64,000 bases of DNA from Clostridia bacterium (GCA_900759015.1 CAAEUE010000014.1:1-64000), one strand, 5' to 3'; numbered from the stretch's first letter, positions 18,507-27,888 are shown. The notes: generated by a model from the sequence alone, not told the origin. Made by a program: numbers and translations.

Positions 18507-19517
18507 ATGATTAAGGTTAATGTACATGATAAAGATGCACAACTGGTTGTGCTGAAGACTCTTTATCCGGAATCAGGCGTTAAGATGCGGATTGAAGGAG
18601 AGTTAGAAGTATACGACATAACCGAAGCTTTAGTGGTGGAGTTATTCAAAAACTTATTGCATAAGAACTTAGTTTCTGAAGTTACTTTTTCATATGAGGA
18701 AGAAGATAGTAGTAACAAAGAAGCGAAGAATGTCAAAAAGAGCAAAAAGTATGGAACACTTACAGAGAATGTTTATGGCTTTCTGGAAGAAAACAGAGGC
18801 CGGGCATTTTCAATAAAAGAGATTTCTGAGAAAACAGGAATTGAGTATTCTTCTGTAAATAATATAATTAGAAGATTATATAATCGCGCAAAGGTGCAGA
18901 AGAATGATGAAAAAAAATATTTTTGTTCCATCGAAGGTACTAATGTAGAGCAACCAAAGCATGAACCACTTGAAGAATCTTCAGGTGAGGAAGAAAAGAA
19001 AGAACCTGCAGGTGACGAAGAAGCACAATCTAAAGATGCTGAAACGCCGCAACAAGATGACAGCTCAGAAGTAGCGGAAGAGGATAATACCCCAAAATTA
19101 AGTGAAAGCGAAAAAAAGAAAATTATGCAACATTTGTTTTGGAACGAGGCTTATGAAGATGTACTAAAATATATCTTCTCGACCAAAAACAAATTTGTTG
19201 TAAAACTAGCACAGAAAAAGTTTGCAGGACCACGTGCCCAGCAACTTAGTGATGTAATCACTGCACTAAATAAAGCTGAAGTAATAGTGTTTAATGATGA
19301 CTTCAGTGATGGTGGTTCATACGAAATTTCTGCTAGTTGGAGAATATGGGCTTATCTGTTTAGGGCAAAAAGAGAAGTCGCTTCTAAAACTATAGAGGTT
19401 GATCTTCAGATGAAGCCGAGTGAGTTCAAAGCTGGAATTAAAGAAGCCTTAGAAAAGGGCTTGGTAAAAAAAGAAGAGGACGAGAAGCTTAAAACTACGA
19501 CGTATTGTGTAGCCTAA
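18507..19517 (+). CDS. Orphan protein with winged-helix domain
   Basis: This 336-residue protein is of unknown function. Residues 1-70 form a small domain beginning MIKVNVHDKDAQLVVLKTLY. Residues 85-145 look like a winged helix-turn-helix (GTLTENVYGFLEENRGRAFS, then KEISEKTGIEYSSVNNIIRRLY). Residues 150-205 form an acidic, low-complexity linker rich in E, P and S. Residues 210-336 form a second domain that could be another winged helix (PRAQQLSDVITALNKAEVIV). DNA binding is plausible but unproven. Codon use differs from the neighbours, with CTG, CGG, CGC and CCG codons that housekeeping genes here rarely use. It has its own promoter, leader and downstream stem-loop, suggesting an acquired single-gene unit. 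Confidence 0.85.
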   Translation: MIKVNVHDKDAQLVVLKTLYPESGVKMRIEGELEVYDITEALVVELFKNLLHKNLVSEVTFSYEEEDSSNKEAKNVKKSKKYGTLTENVYGFLEENRGRAFSIKEISEKTGIEYSSVNNIIRRLYNRAKVQKNDEKKYFCSIEGTNVEQPKHEPLEESSGEEEKKEPAGDEEAQSKDAETPQQDDSSEVAEEDNTPKLSESEKKKIMQHLFWNEAYEDVLKYIFSTKNKFVVKLAQKKFAGPRAQQLSDVITALNKAEVIVFNDDFSDGGSYEISASWRIWAYLFRAKREVASKTIEVDLQMKPSEFKAGIKEALEKGLVKKEEDEKLKTTTYCVA

Positions 19518-19546
19518 TGTTAATGTACAATGTTTGTATGTTGAAA

Positions 19547-19577
19547 AAGGAGATCTGGATTTGATCCGGATCTCCTT
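19547..19577. terminator. Strong stem-loop between orphan gene and engB
   Basis: A 14-pair stem (AAGGAGATCTGGAT / ATCCGGATCTCCTT, one G-T pair) has a TTG loop. The T-run follows only on the minus strand (CCTTTTTC), so it terminates engB. It may also block plus-strand readthrough. Confidence 0.8.
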
Positions 19578-19591
19578 AATGCATATATCTT

Positions 19592-20173
19592 TTAAATATA
19601 TTTTTCGATTTCATTCCAAACGTTTTCTGTGTAAATTCTTCTTTCAGAAGAAAATGGTAAAGTAGTGATATCTCCAATAGGATTTAAAGCTTTTTGAATT
19701 GCTTGTGTAGCAGCATCAACTTTAGTAACTGCAATCTTATCTGCTTTATTTGCAATAATGATAAATGGGATTTTACTACTTATAATATAATTATACATTA
19801 ACTTATCATTTTCTGTTGGTTTATGTCTTATATCAACTAAAAATATAATTAAAGAAATTTGTTTCCTTTTATGAAGGTATTCTTCTATAAAATTTCCAAC
19901 TATAACTTGTTCTTTTTTAGACATTTTACTATAACCATAGCCAGGTAAATCGACAAAATAAAATTTAGAATCTATATTATAAAAATTTATTTGTCTAGTT
20001 TTACCAGGTTCACTACTGGTTTTTGCTAGTTTTTTTCTATTAATTAAAGTATTTATAAACGAAGATTTACCAACATTAGATTTACCAACTAATACAACCT
20101 CTGGAAAATTAGTTGAAGGATATTGTTTAGGTCCAACTGCAGAAATCTCAAATTTTGGTTCTTTTACTATCAT
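19592..20173 (-). CDS. engB: Ribosome biogenesis GTPase YsxC/EngB
   Basis: EngB (YihA/YsxC) is an essential GTPase in assembly of the large ribosomal subunit. The 193-residue protein shows all G motifs: G1 GKSNVGKSSFIN (about 30-41), the G2 threonine in GKTRQINFY, G3 DLPGYGYSK and G4 ANKADK. AAGGAG precedes the start on the minus strand. It is commonly next to lonA or clpX; here it stands alone between divergent and convergent neighbours. Confidence 0.96.
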   Translation of the reverse strand: MIVKEPKFEISAVGPKQYPSTNFPEVVLVGKSNVGKSSFINTLINRKKLAKTSSEPGKTRQINFYNIDSKFYFVDLPGYGYSKMSKKEQVIVGNFIEEYLHKRKQISLIIFLVDIRHKPTENDKLMYNYIISSKIPFIIIANKADKIAVTKVDAATQAIQKALNPIGDITTLPFSSERRIYTENVWNEIEKYI

Positions 20174-20320
20174 AAAAATTCTCCTTACTATTAATATTGA
20201 TATATTTTAACATAAAATTAGCGAATTTACAATGACAAAAAAATAATGGATTATCATAAAATTAATATTATTGAAAAATTTTTTCTTATATGATATTTTA
20301 TACAAAAAGGGGGGTAAAAA

Positions 20321-20671
20321 ATGGAAAAAACAGATAGAGAATTATTAAAAGATGCTTTAGAATTAAAAGTTCAAATAAGAAAAATACCAATAGAAGAGCA
20401 AAAGAAAATTTTACTTAATAAGATATCAGAAATAAGAGAATGTCTTCAAAAAATTTCATTAGCATTTGAGAAGTATGAATTAAGTAGTAGACAAAAAGAA
20501 GTAGAAAGATTGGCATTAATTGAAGATAAAGACTTAACAGATACATATTGGGAAATATATGATTTTATTGATGATTATGGGGATTCAAAAAACGGAAGAG
20601 TGCATATTGAAGAAGTAGAAGAATTAGAGAAAATGTTAAATAATTTAGAGGAAAAGTGTAAAAGAAACTAA
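20321..20671 (+). CDS. Hypothetical helical protein (116 aa)
   Basis: I do not recognise the family. The product is 116 residues, fully hydrophilic, Lys/Glu-rich and predicted to be mainly helical, with no signal or membrane segment. A very strong binding site (AAGGGGGG) precedes the ATG. It starts a plus-strand run (phosphoesterase, TPR protein, LemA, DUF3137) with only 22 nt to the next gene, so it is probably the first cistron of that operon. Confidence 0.8.
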   Translation: MEKTDRELLKDALELKVQIRKIPIEEQKKILLNKISEIRECLQKISLAFEKYELSSRQKEVERLALIEDKDLTDTYWEIYDFIDDYGDSKNGRVHIEEVEELEKMLNNLEEKCKRN

Positions 20672-20693
20672 AAAAAGAATATAGGAGAAGATT

Positions 20694-21278
20694 GTGAAAA
20701 TATTGATAATAACAGATTGTCATCATCTGTTACGAGAAGAAGCAGAAAAATTAGAAAATTTAGAATATGATGTTTGTTTTTTACTTGGAGATATAAGTGG
20801 AAAATATATTGATATAATTTTAGAGTATATACGAAAGAATAAAATATATGGGATACTTGGTAATCATGATGAATTTGGTGTTTTAGAAGAAAGAAATATT
20901 CCTAATATACATTGTAAGTTAATAGAAATTAATGGTATAACTTTTTTAGGATTTGAGGGAAGTAATAGATATAAACGAGGAGAATTTCCGATGTTTACAC
21001 AAAAAGAAGCAAGAAAATTATTAATGAAATGCCCTAAAGCAGATATTTTATTGTCACATGATTCACCATATAAATTATATTCTAATGGTAAAGATTTAGC
21101 GCATTGTGGTCTAAAAGCTATATCTAAATATATAAAAAAATATAAGCCCATTTTTAATATACATGGCCATCAACATATTAATTCAAAGAAAACTTTAAAA
21201 AACGAAACAAATGTAATATGTGTTTATAGAGCTAGTATTATAGATACTGAAACAAAAGATATAACTTTTGTTTTTTAA
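20694..21278 (+). CDS. Calcineurin-like metallophosphoesterase
   Basis: This 194-residue protein starts with GTG (TAGGAGAAG upstream). It has the metal ligands of the calcineurin-like fold in order: TDCHH (variant of DxH, residue 7), LLGDISG, LGNHDEFG, LLSHDSPY and IHGHQHIN. Such enzymes hydrolyse phosphomono- or diesters with two metal ions; the substrate is unknown. It lacks a leader and is probably cytoplasmic. It is followed 10 nt later by the large TPR gene, and the coupling suggests a shared function. Confidence 0.85.
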   Translation: MKILIITDCHHLLREEAEKLENLEYDVCFLLGDISGKYIDIILEYIRKNKIYGILGNHDEFGVLEERNIPNIHCKLIEINGITFLGFEGSNRYKRGEFPMFTQKEARKLLMKCPKADILLSHDSPYKLYSNGKDLAHCGLKAISKYIKKYKPIFNIHGHQHINSKKTLKNETNVICVYRASIIDTETKDITFVF

Positions 21279-21288
21279 GGAGGATAAT

Positions 21289-23979
21289 ATGGTAAGTGAA
21301 AAAGATTATGAAAAAGTTAATAATTTAATATATTCCAAAAAGTATGATGAAGCATTAAATGAAATACATAAATTAATGGAAACAGAAAACAATTATCAAA
21401 TTGAAACAGATACAGAAACAAGATATTGCTTTACAAATTATATAGAGTTGTTAATATATTTTTATTATTATAAACCAACAAAGAAAAATGTAAAACCAGA
21501 AGTTGATATGGCAAGATTATATTTTTTAGAAGGTTGTATCTATTCTGATTTAAAAGATGAAAAAAAGGCTCGTGATAAATATTATGAGTCAAGAAGATGG
21601 AATCCAGTAAAAGTTGCCACAAGAATAAATGAGGCATTAACATATAGGCCAACAGACCTAGAAGAATATCGAAGAAAAATACAAGAAACATATAAATATA
21701 TTTATCAAAAAAGTGATTTTGCTATATATCTTTTCAATTTAGGAGTATATTTTTATTGTGTAAATATGTCAGATGTAGCAAGAGCAGCTTTTACGGTTAG
21801 CCTTTATTATGGAAGCCCTAGAAAAGGAGTTTATACATATTTAGAAAAAATACAAGAAATATTTCAAGATGGAAAATTAGAGTTAAATATTAATGATGCA
21901 GTAGAAATATTAGAACAATATAGTGTACCAATAAATATAGACTCAAATATTATTAAAATACTTGCAGACGAATATAACAGATTATTAGAAAAGAATGACA
22001 GAAATGAAGTTTATTATCTATCAGAAACTTTATATGATTTAACAAATGATAAAAAATATGTATTTTTCGATAGAAGAAAAAGTAATAATGGTGTAGAAGT
22101 TGCGGTTCCATCAGTTGTTAGAATATTAGGACCACAAATGAGTAAAGACTTAGGATATAATGAATCTGATTTAATTATGGTATATAAAAATAGGATAATT
22201 AAATTATCACTTATTGGAAAAATGGATAAAGATTCAGCAGAGAAAAAATATTCTGAGTTAATAAAAAATATAGAAAATAGCGGACAACAAATTTACGAGA
22301 CAAAAAAGATTGAGCAAGAACAAACAATTTACCAAATACTTTGTAGTGCAGAAGGAAATAAAAATCGTATAATATATAATGTTATTTATGTAAATGGATT
22401 TGTATTAATTGCTACATGGGATACAAATTACTTAGGAATTCCAAACATAAATTTAGATCGAGTAAATAAAAACATTCTTATGGATATGGTAAGAAGTATA
22501 AAATATAATGAAGTAGATGCAGAACAAGTACAACCTGTTAGTGGGCAAAATTCAGAAATGCAAATACATGTAATGGAAGTAGAAAAATATCCAAAGATAC
22601 AAATTGAGCTACCTAGAAAATTAGGAAACATGGAAAAGGTAGGAGATAGAAGCTTTAAGTTTGTTAAAGATAATATTAATATAGAAATTAAATTGTCAAA
22701 ATTTGCTAATGAGGAAAATTTTATAAGTAAAATAAAAGAATGGACAGAAAATATTTCCAAAAAAACTGGACAAGAAATAGTAGGATATAAAAAGGAAAAT
22801 TTAAACGGAAATTTAATAGAAGTTTATGTATTACAAAATAAAAATGGTGTAAAAAAATTATATAAAAATATTTATTTGTCAAAATGTTCACTTACTATTA
22901 TTGGAACACCAATGGAAGATACTGAAAAAATAATAGATATAGTATTAAATTCTATAAAATTATTAGATGGAGTAAAAGGTGAAACTGCAATTTCAAAACA
23001 AGAAAGTGAAATAAATAGTGAATCGGAAATAGAAAAGAATATAAAATTAGCTAAAAGTCAATATGAAAAAGGAAACATAAAAGAATGTATACACATATTA
23101 AATGAGGATATAAAAAAAGTATTAGAAAAAGATCAAAAACTTAAAGATGATGTTTTTTGGAGAGAAATGCCAATTAAACTTTATACAGCTATAATTTTAA
23201 ATAAGTTTTATAAAAATAAAGACATTTCGTCATATGAATTAAAGAAAATACTTTTAGATAAAAATACAGTAGTTGAAGAAATTAGAGAATACATAAATAA
23301 TTTTAAGGGAAAGGCCGAATATGATAAGAGCTTAGAAGGAATAGAAGATAAAAAAATGTTAGATGAGTTTATAAAAATTTTATTAGACAATATTTCTGAA
23401 AGCCATATGCAAAATAATAAAAAAAAGGAGCCAAGTACACAGCAACTTATGTATGAATACACAAAAATGGCAAATTATAAATTACATGCACAACAAATAA
23501 GTTGGCCATTATTAAAAGAATTTCAAGTACAAAATTTAGATAATCAACCACCTGATATTATTATGTTTGCAAGCAGAGCACCATTCTTTATACAAGTAAA
23601 GTCTATGGGACCAATGTTGGAAAAAAATTTAGAACAAATGATAGCAAATGAAAATAAAGCATCAATGAATTATTTAAAACAAAGTAATTGTAAAAGAGCA
23701 GAGGATAGTATATTCTATTACAAAGATTATAATAATGGTACATTTAATTTTAAAATTTATGTAGTAGATATGATAGAGGAACAATCTTTTAAGAGATTTT
23801 TATCTGCTTATTTTGTGGAACCAAAATTTAAAGATGTATATCAGGTATCTGTTTTATTTAGTTTTGCAGGAAAGCCAGAAACCTTTAAACCGTGGGTTGT
23901 TGACTTAGAAAATGACGAACTAACAAAATATTTGAATGATATGTTAACACTTATAATGGATAATATAAAATACAAATAA
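21289..23979 (+). CDS. Large TPR-containing protein of unknown function (896 aa)
   Basis: The ATG at 21289 with AAGGAGG upstream is preferred to an upstream TTG. Residues 1-200 form helical TPR-like repeats (YSKKYDEALNEIHKLME, ARLYFLEGCIYSDLKDEKKA, FNLGVYFYCVNMSDVARAAF). Residues 260-400 and 430-560 look like two related alpha/beta modules, each ending in a helix plus SIK (for example MVRSIKYNEVD and VLNSIKLLDG). They faintly recall DcrB/PsbP-like folds, by eye only. Another short helical segment follows (AKSQYEKGNIKECIHILNED). The C-terminal 150 residues (starting near PPDIIMFASRAPFFIQVK) form a further unknown domain. There is no signal peptide or membrane segment. The gene is 13 nt from lemA. 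The operon context suggests a role with the membrane-bound LemA/DUF3137 pair. Confidence 0.85.
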   Translation: MVSEKDYEKVNNLIYSKKYDEALNEIHKLMETENNYQIETDTETRYCFTNYIELLIYFYYYKPTKKNVKPEVDMARLYFLEGCIYSDLKDEKKARDKYYESRRWNPVKVATRINEALTYRPTDLEEYRRKIQETYKYIYQKSDFAIYLFNLGVYFYCVNMSDVARAAFTVSLYYGSPRKGVYTYLEKIQEIFQDGKLELNINDAVEILEQYSVPINIDSNIIKILADEYNRLLEKNDRNEVYYLSETLYDLTNDKKYVFFDRRKSNNGVEVAVPSVVRILGPQMSKDLGYNESDLIMVYKNRIIKLSLIGKMDKDSAEKKYSELIKNIENSGQQIYETKKIEQEQTIYQILCSAEGNKNRIIYNVIYVNGFVLIATWDTNYLGIPNINLDRVNKNILMDMVRSIKYNEVDAEQVQPVSGQNSEMQIHVMEVEKYPKIQIELPRKLGNMEKVGDRSFKFVKDNINIEIKLSKFANEENFISKIKEWTENISKKTGQEIVGYKKENLNGNLIEVYVLQNKNGVKKLYKNIYLSKCSLTIIGTPMEDTEKIIDIVLNSIKLLDGVKGETAISKQESEINSESEIEKNIKLAKSQYEKGNIKECIHILNEDIKKVLEKDQKLKDDVFWREMPIKLYTAIILNKFYKNKDISSYELKKILLDKNTVVEEIREYINNFKGKAEYDKSLEGIEDKKMLDEFIKILLDNISESHMQNNKKKEPSTQQLMYEYTKMANYKLHAQQISWPLLKEFQVQNLDNQPPDIIMFASRAPFFIQVKSMGPMLEKNLEQMIANENKASMNYLKQSNCKRAEDSIFYYKDYNNGTFNFKIYVVDMIEEQSFKRFLSAYFVEPKFKDVYQVSVLFSFAGKPETFKPWVVDLENDELTKYLNDMLTLIMDNIKYK

Positions 23980-23992
23980 AAGGAGAAGTAAA

Positions 23993-24544
23993 ATGAGTAA
24001 TAATATATGGATAATTGCAATAGTTGTAGTTGTACTATTAATTTTTATAATAATGTATAATATGATGTTAAAAAGAAGAAATAAAGTAAAAACAGCTTTT
24101 TCTAGTTTGGATGTTATGTTAAAAAAGAGATATGATATAATGCCAAACTTAGTTAGTATGGTACAAAAATATATGCAACATGAAAGTGATGTATTAGTAA
24201 AATTAACCGAATTAAGAGAAAAAGCAGAAAAAACTAATAACATTAATGAAAGTATAGAATTAAATAAACAAATAGATGGAGCAATGAAACAATTAAATGT
24301 AGAAGTAGAAGGATATCCAAACTTAAGAGCAAGTGAAAACTTCCTACATATGCAAGCAGTTTTAAACGATATTGAAGAACAAATATCAGCTGCAAGAAGA
24401 ACATACAATGCTCATGTAGAAGTATATAATACTTTTATTGGGATGATACCAATGAATATTTTTGCTGCATTATTTAGATTTAAACAATATGAGCAATTTG
24501 AAATAAGTAATGAAGAAAGAGAAAATCAAATATGGATGAAATAA
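23993..24544 (+). CDS. lemA: LemA family protein
   Basis: This 183-residue protein has one N-terminal transmembrane segment (about residues 5-22) followed by the helical-bundle LemA domain. Family motifs are RRNKVKTAFSSLDVMLKKRYD, IPNL-like MPNLVSMV, YPNLRASENF and EEQISAARRTYNAHVEVYN. LemA proteins are membrane-anchored with an outside-facing or cytosolic helical bundle; their biochemical role is poorly defined. AAAGGAGAAG precedes the ATG. It overlaps the DUF3137 gene by 13 nt, a pairing that recurs in many bacteria. Confidence 0.93.
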   Translation: MSNNIWIIAIVVVVLLIFIIMYNMMLKRRNKVKTAFSSLDVMLKKRYDIMPNLVSMVQKYMQHESDVLVKLTELREKAEKTNNINESIELNKQIDGAMKQLNVEVEGYPNLRASENFLHMQAVLNDIEEQISAARRTYNAHVEVYNTFIGMIPMNIFAALFRFKQYEQFEISNEERENQIWMK

Positions 24545-25701
24545 AAAAATTAAAAACAGAAAATGATTTTAAAGATTTTTATGAAAGTAAATATTATGAG
24601 GTTATAGACAATTATTATGATGAAATAAAAAAAGAACACTTTAAAGAAATCTTAAAGAATATAGGAATTCTTTTTATAGCTATAGTACTATTTTTTGTAC
24701 TTTCTGAAGTTTTTAGCTTACCTGAAAAAATAGGATATTATAATTTAATAACTGTAATTTACTTAGTTTTAGCTGTTTATATAACTATAACTTCGATTAT
24801 AGAAGATAAGAAAAATTTAGTAAGTGAAGTACGAAAAAAAGTAATGAAAGATATGCTAGCATTTATTGTTAGCGATGATGCTAATAATGTGGTATATGAT
24901 CAAAAAATGCAAGTAAGTAAGGAATCTTTTAATAAGGCAGAATTATTTAATTTAGAATTAAAAGATATACGATACAAGGGAGCAAATTATGCAAGATTCA
25001 AATACAATAAAAACACTATAGTTTTTTCTGATATAGATATATATTTACGTATTAGGAAAAATGAAGATAAAATGTTTCGTAAGAAGAAAAAAACAATATT
25101 TAATGGAATTTATGTAGGGGCATCATTTAATAAGAAGAACACAAATCAATTATACTTAATACCAAACAATTTTAAAGATACTTTTTTACAGTCAAAAATA
25201 ATGCATTATATAAAATTTAAAGGATATAATGTAAAATTAGAAAATTTGGAATTTAGTAAGAAATATAAAGTATTTTGTGATGATGAGGTACAAGCAAGGT
25301 ACATTTTATCTTTAAGTTTAATGGAAAAAATTAATAATTTAGATAAAGTTTTTCCTACAAAAAAATATATTGTATTTAAACAAGGAAGAAGATTTTGTAT
25401 ATGTATAGAAAATTCTACTATCGAAAAAGCTATGGACAATTTATTTGGATTATTTAGACATAAAAGAAATGAATATAAAAAGTTGGATAAACTTTATAAA
25501 TATCTATATGATTTAATAAATATTTATAATATTCTAGATTTGGGTAATGATTTGTATGTAAAGCATATGCAAAAAGAGAAGGCTTTACCAAATACAAATA
25601 AAGCTACAGTTACAAAGACGACTAATAATATTCAACAAAAAGTAAAAAAAGAAAAGCCTATAGAAAGAAAACTTAGTAAAGAAGAATTTTTAGATAATTA
25701 A
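24532..25701 (+). CDS. DUF3137 domain membrane protein
   Basis: This 389-residue protein has two membrane helices (about residues 43-60 and 70-87, separated by LPEKIGYYN) and a large cytoplasmic part. The DUF3137 core is recognisable by YARFKYNKNTIVFSDIDIYL, then KTIFNGIYVGASFNKKN and later an ARYILSLSLM region. The C-terminal tail is Lys/Thr-rich. DUF3137 proteins commonly follow lemA; their function is not known. The start overlaps lemA by 13 nt, indicating coupling. A strong terminator follows, ending the operon that starts at 20321. Confidence 0.8.
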   Translation: MDEIKKLKTENDFKDFYESKYYEVIDNYYDEIKKEHFKEILKNIGILFIAIVLFFVLSEVFSLPEKIGYYNLITVIYLVLAVYITITSIIEDKKNLVSEVRKKVMKDMLAFIVSDDANNVVYDQKMQVSKESFNKAELFNLELKDIRYKGANYARFKYNKNTIVFSDIDIYLRIRKNEDKMFRKKKKTIFNGIYVGASFNKKNTNQLYLIPNNFKDTFLQSKIMHYIKFKGYNVKLENLEFSKKYKVFCDDEVQARYILSLSLMEKINNLDKVFPTKKYIVFKQGRRFCICIENSTIEKAMDNLFGLFRHKRNEYKKLDKLYKYLYDLINIYNILDLGNDLYVKHMQKEKALPNTNKATVTKTTNNIQQKVKKEKPIERKLSKEEFLDN

Positions 25702-25731
25702 GCTGTGATATAAATCTATGTGATGATTAAG

Positions 25732-25777
25732 ATTCAAAAAACAAGAAGTTTTTTATAAACTTCTTGTTTTTTTGAAT
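25732..25777. terminator. Bidirectional terminator
   Basis: ACAAGAAGTTT / AAACTTCTTGT stem, extended on both sides by A-tract and T-tract arms (ATTCAAAAAA / TTTTTTTGAAT). Confidence 0.85.
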
Positions 25778-25797
25778 GCTATTAAGAATGTAAATTA

Positions 25798-25858
25798 AAA
25801 TAGGGATTTAAGGAACGTCCCCAAATCCCTCCTAGAAACATGCCAAAATCCCTATTTT
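25798..25858. repeat. GGGACGTTCC-family intergenic element
   Basis: AGGGATTT (25802) and AAATCCCT (to 25830) bracket AAGGAACGTCCCC. A second half (ATGCCAAAATCCCTATTTT) makes a larger nested inverted repeat with the AAAATAGGGATTT start. It lies between convergent genes, ending at the serS stop. Confidence 0.85.
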
Positions 25859-25859
25859 T

Positions 25860-27143
25860 CTATTTTACTGTAATTTTTTCTAATCCACCCATATATGGTC
25901 TTAATACTTCTGGAATAATTACACTTCCATCTGGTTGATAGTTATTTTCCATAATAGAAATTAGCATACGTGGTGGAGCAACAACAGTGTTGTTTAATGT
26001 ATGTGCAAAATAGTTTCCTTTTTCGCCTTTTATTCTAATACCTAATCTACGAGCTTGTGCATCTGTTAAGTTAGAACAACTTCCAACTTCAAAATATTTC
26101 TTTTGTCTTGGGCTCCAAGCTTCTACATCACAAGATTTAGCTTTTAAGTCTGCTAAATCACCACTACAACATTCAAGTGTTCTTACAGGTATGTTCATAC
26201 TTCTAAAGAATTCTACTGTGTATGACCACATTTTATTATACCAATCCCAAGAATCTTCTGGTTCACATACAACAATCATTTCTTGTTTTTCAAATTGGTG
26301 AATTCTATATACACCACGTTCTTCTAGTCCATGTGCACCTTTTTCTTTTCTAAAACAAGGAGAATAAGATGTCATTGTATATGGCATATCTTCTTTTTTT
26401 AGAATTTGACCTTTAAATTTTCCAATCATAGAATGTTCACTTGTACCAATTAAGTATAAATCTTCTCCTTCGATTTTATACATCATTGCATCCATTTCTT
26501 CAAAACTCATAACACCTGTTACTACATCACTTCTAATCATATAAGGTGGTATACAATAAGTAAAACCTTTATTAATCATGAAGTCTCTTGCATATGTTAA
26601 AACAGCAGAATGTAATCTTGCAACATCTCCCATTAAGTAATAGAAACCTTGACCTGCAACACGTCTTGCGCTGTCTAAGTCTAATCCGCCTAAAGCTTCT
26701 AAAATTTCACCATGGAATGGAATTTCATAATCTGGAACTACAGGTTCTCCAAATCTTTCAATTTCTACATTTTCGCTATCATCTTTTCCTATTGGAACAG
26801 ACTCATGCATGATATTTGGAATTTTCATCATCCTTGTCTTAATTTCTTCTGCATATTTATTTTCTAGTGCTTCATTTTCTTCTAGTTTGCTGTTAATTTC
26901 TTGAACTTCAGCTTTTATTTTTTCTGCTTCATCTTTTTGTCCATTTCTCATTAAATTACCAATTTCAGCACTTAGTGTTTTTCTTTTATTTCTTAATTCG
27001 TCACCAGCAAGTGTAGCTTCTCTAGATTTTTTGTCTAAATCTATAACTTCATCAACTAAAACTAGTTTTTCATCTTGAAATTTTTTCTTTATATTTTCCT
27101 TTACAATGTCAGGATTTTCTCTTAAAAATTTAATATCTATCAT
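25860..27143 (-). CDS. serS: Seryl-tRNA synthetase
   Basis: SerS charges tRNA-Ser (and tRNA-Sec where present) with serine. The 427-residue protein has the N-terminal coiled-coil tRNA-binding arm (about 25-105) and a class II catalytic core. Motif 2 is CFRKEKGAHGLEERGVYRIHQF and motif 3 is NNTVVAPPRMLISIMEN. The serine-site segment GTSEHSMIGKF is present. It lies 38 nt downstream of a DUF1653 gene on the same strand. Both follow a T-box leader with a Ser specifier, so the pair is probably induced by uncharged tRNA-Ser. Confidence 0.97.
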   Translation of the reverse strand: MIDIKFLRENPDIVKENIKKKFQDEKLVLVDEVIDLDKKSREATLAGDELRNKRKTLSAEIGNLMRNGQKDEAEKIKAEVQEINSKLEENEALENKYAEEIKTRMMKIPNIMHESVPIGKDDSENVEIERFGEPVVPDYEIPFHGEILEALGGLDLDSARRVAGQGFYYLMGDVARLHSAVLTYARDFMINKGFTYCIPPYMIRSDVVTGVMSFEEMDAMMYKIEGEDLYLIGTSEHSMIGKFKGQILKKEDMPYTMTSYSPCFRKEKGAHGLEERGVYRIHQFEKQEMIVVCEPEDSWDWYNKMWSYTVEFFRSMNIPVRTLECCSGDLADLKAKSCDVEAWSPRQKKYFEVGSCSNLTDAQARRLGIRIKGEKGNYFAHTLNNTVVAPPRMLISIMENNYQPDGSVIIPEVLRPYMGGLEKITVK

Positions 27144-27181
27144 ATTAATTCCCCCTAAATATTATTTTTATAATTAAAAAT

Positions 27182-27409
27182 TTAATTTTGAACTATTTCG
27201 AATCTATGTTTTTGTCCTGTGATATTATCTGGTCTTTCTGGAATTTCTGCTAAAAAATCTTTTTCTGGTCTTACCCAAATCTTTCCATCTTCTTTATGAT
27301 TATATACAACCATTCTTTCTTGAGTTTCCGAATCTAAAGCTACATTTAATACTTGATGATAAGTTCCTTTGAAATGTCTGTAAGTTTTTCCAATTTCTAC
27401 ATGGCTCAT
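27182..27409 (-). CDS. DUF1653 domain protein
   Basis: This 75-residue protein starts MSHVEIGKTYRHFKGTYHQV and continues with VYNHKEDGKIWVRPEKDF, the signature of DUF1653 (a small beta-barrel-like domain). Function unknown. GGAGG lies 7 nt upstream of the ATG at 27409; a longer reading from 27445 lacks a binding site. It is the first gene after the T-box and is followed by serS. I see no evident link to serine metabolism. Confidence 0.85.
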   Translation of the reverse strand: MSHVEIGKTYRHFKGTYHQVLNVALDSETQERMVVYNHKEDGKIWVRPEKDFLAEIPERPDNITGQKHRFEIVQN

Positions 27410-27483
27410 AAAAATACCTCCATTATATAAAATATATTCTAACAAATTGGACTAAAACAAGTACAATTTAATTTAGACAAACA

Positions 27484-27705
27484 AAAATCGTCCTTATATA
27501 AAAATATAAGGACGAATATAATCCGCGGTGCCACCTTAAGTTATTATAAAAATAATACACTCAATTAGTAGGGTAACCGCCTAACTTACGGTTTAGTTTT
27601 CACTAAAAACATCTAAGAGTAGATTCGCATATAAATTTTATTTACTTACACCACCCGTAAACTCTCTTAAAAAATTAAATATGTTACTATTCTCTTATCA
27701 AACGT
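27484..27705 (-). promoter_or_regulatory. T-box riboswitch (Ser specifier) upstream of DUF1653-serS
   Basis: Read on the minus strand: the Stem I base AAGAGAG pairs with CTCTT. The specifier loop GAATCTA contains TCT (Ser) at plus coordinates 27621-27623. The conserved antiterminator segment AAGGTGGCACCGCGG is at 27522-27536. The terminator CGTCCTTATA / TATAAGGACG with a T-run lies at 27484-27516. When uncharged tRNA-Ser binds, the antiterminator forms and the operon is read. Confidence 0.9.
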
Positions 27706-27787
27706 TTATATTAATATGTAACACATTTTAACATAATATGTATGAATATTCAATAAAAATTGTAAAAAATTATTATATGAATTTGAT

Positions 27788-27819
27788 GGGGATTTAGGGA
27801 CGTTGTTTAAATCCCTATT
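27788..27819. repeat. GGGACGTT-family intergenic element (short copy)
   Basis: GGGGATTTAGGGACGTTGTTTAAATCCCTATT: inverted GGGATTTA / TAAATCCC arms with a degenerate core (GTTGTT for GTTCC). It ends just before the -35 box of the orphan gene at 27889 (TTGGAA 27826-27831, TATAAT 27849-27854). Confidence 0.75.
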
Positions 27820-27888
27820 GGATACTTGGAAAATTATGTTAAGTATGGTATAATAAAATGCAGAAAAATTGAAGGAGGACTTTAAACA

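Noticed and set aside
27446..27788. tRNA or small RNA gene
   Set aside because: The folded region is explained by the T-box leader on the minus strand; no cloverleaf was found.
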